A stretch of DNA of 15,972 bases from the NCBI GenBank assembly GCA_023451265.1, contig JAEYAG010000090.1, positions 1-15,972 on the forward strand, in the 5' to 3' direction. A model generated the notes under the pieces. That model saw nothing but the letters and a program-made list of their open reading frames with translations. It made no database searches and was not told the origin of the DNA. This DNA is from Actinomycetes bacterium (GTDB lineage Bacteria; Actinomycetota; Actinomycetes; Actinomycetales; Microbacteriaceae). Position numbers and translations under genes: made by a program. How positions within the stretch are numbered: position 1 is the stretch's first letter; every line of letters begins with the position of its first letter. Positions 1 through 5,264 of the stretch are shown here, one piece after another.

Positions 1-5
1 GTCCC

Positions 6-82
6 GGCGCATAACTCAGGCAAAAGGCCGGTGCGGAGCGCGAACCGGCCCCGAGGCCATAGTTCTGCCTGAGTTGTGCGCC
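6..82. repeat. 77-bp palindromic repeat, copy 1 (inverted relative to copies 2 and 3)
   Basis: The left arm GGCGCATAACTCAGGCAAAA (6-25) pairs with the right arm TTCTGCCTGAGTTGTGCGCC (63-82) at 18 of 20 positions. Inside it, GGCCGGT (26-32) and ACCGGCC (44-50) form a second stem. The reverse complement of the 37-bp centre aligns without gaps to the centre of copy 3 at about 24 of 37 positions, including a 13-nt identical block GGGCCGGTTCGCG. This copy therefore lies in the opposite orientation to copies 2 and 3. The element looks like a short non-coding dispersed palindrome (REP- or MITE-like). It encodes nothing, and I do not recognise the family. Confidence 0.8.
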
Positions 83-166
83 ACGACTGGACTGCGCCCG
101 CGCCGGCACTTCTCCTCCCCAGCCCGCCATTTCGTCCCTGTGTCCACAGATCGACCCATCTGGCAT

Positions 167-192
167 CCATCCCGTCACTCGTCCTGGGATGG
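167..192 (+). promoter_or_regulatory. Small inverted repeat just upstream of the DUF559 gene start
   Basis: CCATCCC (167-173) and GGGATGG (186-192) can form a 7-bp stem around a 12-nt loop, ending 7 nt before the ATG at 200. It could be an mRNA hairpin that covers the weak ribosome-binding region, or an operator for self-repression. AbiEi-like N-terminal domains are winged-helix types that autoregulate in true toxin-antitoxin systems. Nothing else supports either role. The rest of 83-199 shows no clear promoter. Confidence 0.25.
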
Positions 193-199
193 TGACGGC

Positions 200-1060
200 A
201 TGGATATCGGCACCGGGGCGATCGGCGAGGTACTCAGCCGTGCCGATCTGCTCGCGGCGGGGATGCGTCCGAAGCACATCACCCGGGCTGTCCGTGCCGG
301 CGGACTGCTCCGACTGCGTCGCGATCGGTACATGCTCGTGCCGCACGCTGGCATCGATCGGGCGGTCCGGGTCGGTGGGCGCCTCGCTTGTGTGTCGCGT
401 CTCGCTCTCCTCGGCGTGTTCGTCTTCGACTCAAGCAGGCTCCACGTGCACCTTGACCGGTCGATGTCGCGCTTGCGTGCTCCCGACGACGGCAGACGTG
501 CGCTTGATGTCGCGGACCGGTCGGAGACGGTTCTGCACTGGTGGCCGCTGTGTGACGACGCGGACAGCCTCGGCGTCGTCGGCGTGGCGGATGCACTGGC
601 CCAAGCCGTGCGGTGTCAGGATGCGCGGTCGGCCGTGGCGACCGTGGACAGCGTCCTGCACCTCGGCATACTTTCGTGGATTGAGGTGCGCGACGTCTTC
701 GCGGCACTTCCGCCCCGGTACGCCACAATCCTGCGGCTCGTCGATCCCAGCGCTGAGTCGGGGACCGAGACGTTCATGCGGCTGATTCTTCGTCAGCTTG
801 GCCTGCGGTACGAGACGCAGGTCGAGATCCCGGGCGTGGGGCGGGTCGACTTCCTCGTCGAGGGCTGGCTCATCATCGAATGCGACAGCAAGGCCCACCA
901 CGAGGGCTGGGACAAGCAACGGCGCGACAGACGTCGGGACCTCGCCGCCGCGCGGCTCGGGCTGACGACTCTCCGCCCGCTCGCGGAGGACCTGCTGTAC
1001 GACCGGGCACCCGTCTCAGAGGCCGTGCGCGGACTGATCACCGCCCGTCGCCGGCGCTGA
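200..1060 (+). CDS. AbiEi-like N-terminal domain / DUF559 (PD-(D/E)XK-like) protein
   Basis: A 286-residue protein. The first ~60 residues (SRADLLAAGM, ITRAVRAGGLLRLRRDRY) resemble the winged-helix N-terminal domain of type IV AbiEi-family antitoxins, which are common in actinobacteria. The C-terminal ~90 residues (about 184-275) look like DUF559, a small Vsr-like PD-(D/E)XK fold. The candidate metal-site residues are D217 (VDFLV), E227, D229 and K231 (IIECDSK), followed by the usual D/R-rich helix and a final LGLTTLRP strand. The ATG at 200 is chosen because the frame's upstream TTG (74) lies inside the palindromic repeat and the extension has no recognisable domain. No AbiEii-type nucleotidyltransferase toxin gene lies beside it, so it is probably not half of a standard toxin-antitoxin pair. 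Codons rare in this genome (ATA 668-670, then CTT and ATT) hint at a different history from its neighbours. Nuclease activity is inferred, and the real target is unknown. Confidence 0.75.
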   Translation: MDIGTGAIGEVLSRADLLAAGMRPKHITRAVRAGGLLRLRRDRYMLVPHAGIDRAVRVGGRLACVSRLALLGVFVFDSSRLHVHLDRSMSRLRAPDDGRRALDVADRSETVLHWWPLCDDADSLGVVGVADALAQAVRCQDARSAVATVDSVLHLGILSWIEVRDVFAALPPRYATILRLVDPSAESGTETFMRLILRQLGLRYETQVEIPGVGRVDFLVEGWLIIECDSKAHHEGWDKQRRDRRRDLAAARLGLTTLRPLAEDLLYDRAPVSEAVRGLITARRRR

Positions 1061-1094
1061 GCTGACCGCGCGGGCGGCCGGGTCAGCGGCGCGC

Positions 1095-1171
1095 GGCGCG
1101 CAATTCAGGCAGAGTCGCGGTCTTCGTGGCAGATCGGGCGCTGTGCGGCCATTCAGCCTGAGATATGCGCC
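1095..1171. repeat. 77-bp palindromic repeat, copy 2 (diverged)
   Basis: The left arm GGCGCGCAATTCAGGCAGAG (1095-1114) differs from the copy 3 left arm at one base. The right arm TTCAGCCTGAGATATGCGCC (1152-1171) has drifted, and only about 14 of 20 positions pair. The length is exactly 77 bp, as in the other copies. The centre matches copy 3 at about 18 of 37 positions in direct orientation and poorly in reverse. It appears to be an older or decaying copy in the same orientation as copy 3. Confidence 0.75.
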
Positions 1172-1210
1172 GTGGCCCGGCGGACGTGTGCGTCGGGCTC
1201 GTCCGGTCGT

Positions 1211-1287
1211 GGCGCGCAATTCAGGCAGAACCCCGGTTTCTGGGCCGGTTCGCGGTGCGCGAGGGAGTTCTGCCTGAGTTAGGCGCC
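1211..1287. repeat. 77-bp palindromic repeat, copy 3
   Basis: The left arm GGCGCGCAATTCAGGCAGAA (1211-1230) pairs with the right arm TTCTGCCTGAGTTAGGCGCC (1268-1287) at 17 of 20 positions. It ends 4 bp before the trpS stop codon, so its stem-loop lies directly downstream of trpS and also downstream of the convergent DUF559 gene. It could act as a bidirectional transcription terminator, although no T-tract is present. Copies 2 and 3 together fill most of the 231-bp gap between the two genes. Confidence 0.8.
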
Positions 1288-1291
1288 GGGG

Positions 1292-2296
1292 TCAGCCGCG
1301 GCGGAGGAGGCCGACCTTGTCGTAGACATCGGCGAGCGTCGCGTCGGCAACCTCTGCGGCCCGGTCGGCGTTGGTGGCGAGCACCCGGTCGAGCTCGGCC
1401 GGGTCGTCGAGCAGATCGAGCGCGCGCTGACGCACCGGGCCGAACTCGTTCACCACGACCTCGGCGAGGCCCTTCTTGAAGTCGCCGTAGCCGCGGCCGG
1501 CGTACTCGTCCTCGATCGCGGGGATCTGCCGGCCCGTCAGGGCCGCGTAGATCACGAGCAGGTTCGACACCCCGGGCTTGTTCTCCCGGTCGTAGCGCAC
1601 GGCGCCCTCGCTGTCGGTGACCGCACGCATGATCTTCTTCGCCGAGACGGCCGGGTCATCCAGCAGCCACAGCACACCGGCATCCGACTCGGCGGACTTG
1701 CTCATCTTCGCCGTCGGGTTCTGCAGGTCGTAGATCCGCGCGGTCTCCTGCTGGATGACCGGCATGGGCACCTTGAACGCCGTGCCGTAGCGCGAGTTGA
1801 ACCGCTCCGCGAGGTCGCGGGTCAGCTCGACGTGCTGCTTCTGGTCGTCGCCGACCGGCACGATGTCGGTCTGGTACAGCAAGATGTCGGGGGCCATCAG
1901 CACCGGGTAGGTGAACAGTCCGACGTTGGTCGCGTCGGCGCCGTAGCGGGCGGACTTGTCCTTGAACTGGGTCATCCGCCCGGCCTCGCCGAAACCGGTG
2001 ATCGTCGACAGCACCCAGGCCAGCTCGGCGTGCGCACGCACGTGCGACTGCACGTACAGCGTGGACTTCGCCGGCTCGATGCCCGCGGCGATGTACTGCG
2101 CCGCGGTGCGGCGGGTCTTCTCGCGCAGCTCCGCCGGGTCGTTCGGCTGCGTCAGCGCGTGCAGGTCGACGACGGAGAAGAAGGCCTCGTACGCCTCCTG
2201 CAGGTCACGCCACTGCAGCAGAGCCCCGATGTAGTTGCCGATCTGGAGGGAGTCGGCGGAGGGCTGCATTCCGGAGTAGAGGCGGGGCCTGGTCAT
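1292..2296 (-). CDS. trpS: Tryptophanyl-tRNA synthetase
   Basis: Class I aminoacyl-tRNA synthetase that charges tRNA-Trp with tryptophan in the cytoplasm. The 334 residues match the usual length and follow the Geobacillus stearothermophilus enzyme closely. Recognisable parts are YSGMQPSADSLQIGNYIGAL at 7-26 (HIGH-region equivalent), GRMTQFKDKS at 106-115, VPVGDDQKQHVELTRDLAER at 146-165 (tryptophan/ATP site) and KMSKS at 197-201. H46 in SVVDLHALT aligns with H43 of the G. stearothermophilus enzyme, where an Asn change gives indolmycin resistance. This is therefore the ordinary sensitive type, not a resistance paralogue. The ATG at 2296 follows a TAGACT hexamer by exactly 6 nt. The GGAGGG between them abuts the ATG, too close to work well as a Shine-Dalgarno site, so a leaderless mRNA is likely. 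The gene lies 92 bp downstream of xthA on the same strand. Confidence 0.97.
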   Translation of the reverse strand: MTRPRLYSGMQPSADSLQIGNYIGALLQWRDLQEAYEAFFSVVDLHALTQPNDPAELREKTRRTAAQYIAAGIEPAKSTLYVQSHVRAHAELAWVLSTITGFGEAGRMTQFKDKSARYGADATNVGLFTYPVLMAPDILLYQTDIVPVGDDQKQHVELTRDLAERFNSRYGTAFKVPMPVIQQETARIYDLQNPTAKMSKSAESDAGVLWLLDDPAVSAKKIMRAVTDSEGAVRYDRENKPGVSNLLVIYAALTGRQIPAIEDEYAGRGYGDFKKGLAEVVVNEFGPVRQRALDLLDDPAELDRVLATNADRAAEVADATLADVYDKVGLLRRG

Positions 2297-2302
2297 CCCT
2301 CC

Positions 2303-2308
2303 AGTCTA
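2303..2308 (-). promoter_or_regulatory. Candidate -10 box of trpS (leaderless start)
   Basis: TAGACT on the minus strand lies 6 nt before the trpS ATG. This places the expected transcription start at or next to the initiation codon. No clear -35 box is visible 16-18 nt upstream, where the sequence runs into the REP-like repeat. Confidence 0.45.
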
Positions 2309-2324
2309 TTGACCGGATGCCGGG

Positions 2325-2357
2325 CGTTTCGTCTCGCTGCGCTCGCTCAACGACCGG
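2325..2357. repeat. REP-like extragenic sequence
   Basis: The plus strand begins CGTTTCGTCTCGCTGCGCTC and ends CTCAACGACCGG. From memory, this motif (reverse complement GGTCGTTGAGCGAGCG...) recurs many times between genes in Microbacteriaceae and related genomes. It sits between the xthA stop and the trpS start. Outer bases CGTT (2325-2328) and AACG (2349-2352) are complementary. A shorter 12-bp match, CGTTTCGTCTCG, occurs at 7107-7118 in the sdhD-sdhA gap. Copy number cannot be judged from this window. Confidence 0.45.
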
Positions 2358-2388
2358 GGGACCGGGTGCCGCGGTCAGAGACCGGGGG

Positions 2389-3234
2389 TCAGAACGCGTA
2401 GTCGGCGACGACGGGCGCGTGGTCGCTCCAGCGGGTGTCCCACGAGGGCGCCCGGACGACCCGGTAATCGACGACGCGCTCGGCCATCGCGGGCGTCGCG
2501 AGGTGGTAGTCGATGCGCCAGCCGGTGTCGGTGTCGAACGCCTTGCCGCGGTTGGACCACCACGAGTACGGTCCGTCGACCTCGCCCGCCCAGCGCCGCC
2601 CGACGTCGACCCAGCCGAGCCCCGTGCCGCCGGTGCCGTCGACGCAGCTGACCTCTGCGCCTGCCGGTCCGGTAAATCGGTCGAAGTACGCCCGCTCGCG
2701 CGGCAGGAAGCCGGCCTTCTTCACGTTGCCGCGCCAGTTGCGGATGTCGAGCTCCCGGTGCCCGACGTTGAGGTCGCCCGTGATCACCGCCAGCGGTCCG
2801 AGCTGCGGCATCCGCGCCTCCATCGCGTCGAGGAACGCGTACTTGGCGATCTGCTTCTCGGTGTCCGCCTCGCCGGTGAACACGTAGGCGCTCACGACCG
2901 TCACGAGCGTGCCGTCGACGTCGATGTCGGCCTCGACCCAGCGCCCGCGCGAGTCGAGCGTGTCGTCGCCGAGCTCGATCCGCCACACATCCAGCGGCTC
3001 GCGCGCCGCGATCGCGACGCCGGCGCGGCCCTTGGCGAGCGCCTCGTCGTTCACGACGTGCCAGCCCGGCAGCGCGTCGGCGAGATGAGCGGCCTCGCCG
3101 CGCACCTCCTGCAGCGTCAGGATGTCGACGTCAGCGGACTCGAGCCAAGGCAGCATCCCCTTGCGGGCGGCGGCGCGGATCCCGTTGACGTTGACGGAGG
3201 CGATGCGAAGGCGACGGGTGGTTCCAAGAGGCAC
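2389..3234 (-). CDS. xthA: Exodeoxyribonuclease III (AP endonuclease)
   Basis: Mg2+-dependent 3'-5' exonuclease and apurinic/apyrimidinic endonuclease of base-excision repair, from the endonuclease/exonuclease/phosphatase fold. All catalytic positions of the family are present in the 281 residues: N15 in SVNVNGIRAA, E43 in LTLQEVR, D154 and N156 in GDLNVGH, D242 in RIDYHL, and the C-terminal D271-H272 in WSDHAPV. The length is normal (E. coli XthA has 268). The start is GTG at 3234. A TAGGGT hexamer lies 6 nt before it and there is no Shine-Dalgarno site, so a leaderless transcript is likely. It is preceded at 55 bp by the YihY-family gene and followed by trpS, all on one strand, but with no sign of translational coupling. 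Confidence 0.95.
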   Translation of the reverse strand: MPLGTTRRLRIASVNVNGIRAAARKGMLPWLESADVDILTLQEVRGEAAHLADALPGWHVVNDEALAKGRAGVAIAAREPLDVWRIELGDDTLDSRGRWVEADIDVDGTLVTVVSAYVFTGEADTEKQIAKYAFLDAMEARMPQLGPLAVITGDLNVGHRELDIRNWRGNVKKAGFLPRERAYFDRFTGPAGAEVSCVDGTGGTGLGWVDVGRRWAGEVDGPYSWWSNRGKAFDTDTGWRIDYHLATPAMAERVVDYRVVRAPSWDTRWSDHAPVVADYAF

Positions 3235-3240
3235 CCGACA

Positions 3241-3246
3241 ACCCTA
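3241..3246 (-). promoter_or_regulatory. Candidate -10 box of xthA (leaderless start)
   Basis: TAGGGT on the minus strand, followed by 6 nt and the GTG start of xthA. There is no Shine-Dalgarno sequence between them and no obvious -35 box upstream. Confidence 0.45.
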
Positions 3247-3288
3247 ACGATCCCCGCCGACACGGCACCCCGACGGCGACCGTACGCC

Positions 3289-4449
3289 TCAGTCGAGCAG
3301 CCCGCGCCGCGGCGGGGGCGGGGGAGCGGCCGCCTCGACGCGGGAGAGCTCGTCCTCCGCCCGGCGCACCTCGCGCTCGGCCGCCCACCTCCGCCACCAC
3401 GGCGCCGAGCCGCGCGCGAGGCGTGCGTCGCGCAACCGCACCTGCGCGGCCAGCAGCAGCGCCTGGTACTCCGCGCGCCGCCGCTCGTCTTCGGTCTGCG
3501 GAACGATCGGCACATCGGCATCCATCGCGCCCGTGGCGACCCACGACGCGGCGACGAGGATGACGATGCCGACGAGCCGGAACCACAGCAAGAAGCCGAT
3601 GAAGACCGAGAACGTCGCCAGCAGCGGATTCGACGGGGTGTAGTACAGCAGCAGACCGGCACCGAACTGCAGCACCATCAGGGCCACGCCGCCGAGCGCG
3701 GCGCCGGGCAGGATCAGCCGCCAGTGCAGCGAGGTGCCGGTGAGGAAGCGGATCAGCGCGGCGAGGGCGGCGGCGTTGAGCGCGAAGGCGACGACGATCG
3801 AGGCGATGCGGCTGACGATCCACACCCATCCCGACGCGCCGGCGAGCCCGAGCAGGTCGAACAGCCACTCGACCGCGCCGCCGGCGATCCACGAGAGGGC
3901 GGCGCCGAGCACCAGCGCGAGCCCGAACAGGGCGGCAGCGAGGAAGTCGCGGGCCTTCAGCAGCACGTAGTTGCGAGCATCGAACGGCAGCCCGAAGATG
4001 TCGCGGACGGCGCGGCGCGTGAAGGTCACGAACCCGATCGCCGTCCACAGAGCCACGACGAACGCGACCGCACCGGTGATCACCAGCGCGCTGGAGGACT
4101 GCTGGGCAATCGCGGCGACGTCGTCGCGGGTGACGAGGCCCTGGCCCTCGCTCTCGCCGATGATGCCCGGGATGTAGGAGTTCACGATCGCGATGAGCGC
4201 GTCGATCGCCGACTGCGAGCCGCCCAGCCACACGCCGACGATCGCGAAGGCCGTGTACAGCACGGCGAAGATCGCGAACAGCGACTGGTAGCTGATGGCC
4301 GCTGCCAGCAGGAATCCGTTGTGCTGCAGGAAGTGCCGCCACACCCGGATCGGGAACCACGCGAGCGTCCGGCGGGTGATCTCGGTGGCGCGCTCGATCG
4401 GCTCGTCGAACCGCTCCCGCAGTTCGTCGCGCCACCGGTCGTTGCTCAC
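3289..4449 (-). CDS. YihY/virulence factor BrkB family membrane protein
   Basis: A 386-residue integral inner-membrane protein of the YihY/UPF0761 family. Six hydrophobic segments lie at about 46-76, 120-142, 168-190, 206-236, 245-268 and 278-303, which fits the family topology. Family-typical stretches include AISYQSLFAIFAVLY near the first segment and FLLWFRLVGIVILVAASWVA in the last. The tail (about 310-386) is soluble, rich in Arg, Glu and Ala, possibly helical, and ends in a run of prolines. The old name ribonuclease BN is a misannotation, and no biochemical function is firmly established. The start is GTG at 4449. It lies 7 nt after a TAGGGT hexamer and just past a strong hairpin that ends the sdh operon, so the gene probably has its own leaderless promoter. 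Confidence 0.9.
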   Translation of the reverse strand: MSNDRWRDELRERFDEPIERATEITRRTLAWFPIRVWRHFLQHNGFLLAAAISYQSLFAIFAVLYTAFAIVGVWLGGSQSAIDALIAIVNSYIPGIIGESEGQGLVTRDDVAAIAQQSSSALVITGAVAFVVALWTAIGFVTFTRRAVRDIFGLPFDARNYVLLKARDFLAAALFGLALVLGAALSWIAGGAVEWLFDLLGLAGASGWVWIVSRIASIVVAFALNAAALAALIRFLTGTSLHWRLILPGAALGGVALMVLQFGAGLLLYYTPSNPLLATFSVFIGFLLWFRLVGIVILVAASWVATGAMDADVPIVPQTEDERRRAEYQALLLAAQVRLRDARLARGSAPWWRRWAAEREVRRAEDELSRVEAAAPPPPPRRGLLD

Positions 4450-4456
4450 GGCTCAC

Positions 4457-4462
4457 ACCCTA
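4457..4462 (-). promoter_or_regulatory. Candidate -10 box of the YihY-family gene (leaderless start)
   Basis: TAGGGT on the minus strand, then 7 nt, then the GTG start. It sits inside the 53-bp gap after sdhB, downstream of the sdh terminator hairpin. No -35 box is evident. Confidence 0.45.
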
Positions 4463-4483
4463 TCGAGCGGGGTGCCGCCGTCG

Positions 4484-4500
4484 CTCCGGCCGGGCCGGAG
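4484..4500 (-). terminator. Hairpin at the end of the sdh operon
   Basis: CTCCGGCC (4484-4491) and GGCCGGAG (4493-4500) are perfect inverted repeats around a single G. In practice this folds as a 6-bp stem with a 5-nt loop. It begins 2 nt beyond the sdhB stop codon. There is no T-run, as is common for actinobacterial terminators. Confidence 0.55.
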
Positions 4501-4502
4501 AC

Positions 4503-5264
4503 TCAGACGCCGCCGCGCAGCACCGCCTGCTTGACCTCGGCGATCGCCTTCGTGACCTCGATGCCGCGCGGGCACGCCTCGGTGCAGTTGAAGGTCGTGC
4601 GGCAGCGCCACACGCCCTCCTTGTCGTTGAGGATGTCCAGGCGCACGTCGCCCGCGTCGTCGCGCGAGTCGAAGATGAAGCGGTGCGCGTTGACGATCGC
4701 GGCGGGGCCGAAGTACTGGCCATCGGTCCAGAACACCGGGCACGAGGACGTGCACGCCGCGCAGAGGATGCACTTGGTGGTGTCGTCGAAGATCGCGCGA
4801 TCGGCGATCGACTGGATGCGCTCCTTGCCGGGCTCGGGCTTCGAGCTCGCGATGAGGAACGGCTGCACCTCGCGGTAGGAGGCGAAGAACGGCTCCATGT
4901 CGACGATGAGGTCCTTCTCCAGCGGCAGGCCCTTGATGGCCTCCACGTAGATGGGCTTCGAGATGTCGAGGTCCTTGATGAGGGTCTTGCAGGCGAGCCG
5001 GTTGCGCCCGTTGATGCGCATGGCGTCGGAGCCGCAGATGCCGTGGGCGCACGAGCGGCGGAAGCTCAGCGAGCCGTCGACCTCCCACTTGATCTTGTGC
5101 AGCGCGTCGAGCACACGGTCGGTGGGGTACAGCTCGACGTCGTAGTCGACCCAGCGCGGCTCGGCGTCGGTCTCCGGGTCGAAGCGACGGATGATGAAGG
5201 TGACGAGGTACGACTGGATGCCGGTTTCCTCCGCGACCGCGGGCGCTTCGGTGACGAGGGTCAT
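4503..5264 (-). CDS. sdhB: Succinate dehydrogenase iron-sulfur subunit
   Basis: Electron-transfer subunit of complex II. It carries electrons from the SdhA flavin to the quinone site in the membrane anchor. The 253 residues carry all cluster ligands: C72, C77, D80 and C92 for [2Fe-2S] (SCAHGICGSD...LAC); C165, C168, C171 and C231 for [4Fe-4S]; and C175, C221 and C227 for [3Fe-4S]. These pairings follow the E. coli enzyme. The ATG at 5264 shares one base with the sdhA stop codon (TGATG). A purine-rich GGAGAGGAAG lies 5 nt upstream inside sdhA, so translation is probably coupled. The frame stays open for a long way upstream inside sdhA, but that part is only the sdhA shadow. Last gene of the sdh operon. 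Confidence 0.97.
   Translation of the reverse strand: MTLVTEAPAVAEETGIQSYLVTFIIRRFDPETDAEPRWVDYDVELYPTDRVLDALHKIKWEVDGSLSFRRSCAHGICGSDAMRINGRNRLACKTLIKDLDISKPIYVEAIKGLPLEKDLIVDMEPFFASYREVQPFLIASSKPEPGKERIQSIADRAIFDDTTKCILCAACTSSCPVFWTDGQYFGPAAIVNAHRFIFDSRDDAGDVRLDILNDKEGVWRCRTTFNCTEACPRGIEVTKAIAEVKQAVLRGGV

Noticed and set aside
74..199. TTG start at 74 for the DUF559 gene
   Set aside because: It lies inside the right arm of repeat copy 1 and adds residues with no domain similarity. The protein aligns with its family from the ATG at 200.
6..1287. A CRISPR-like array
   Set aside because: Only three copies, 77-bp palindromes with irregular spacing and a gene in between, and no cas genes.
1332..2280. 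TrpRS with QIGN in place of HIGH as an unusual or resistant synthetase
   Set aside because: Bacterial TrpRS commonly has a variant here (TIGN in G. stearothermophilus), and H46, linked to indolmycin sensitivity, is retained.
2317..4878. A very long open frame on the plus strand across xthA and the YihY-family gene
   Set aside because: It lies antisense to two clearly recognised genes, has low-complexity Arg/Asp/Glu/Gln-rich content and no domain. It is a high-GC shadow.
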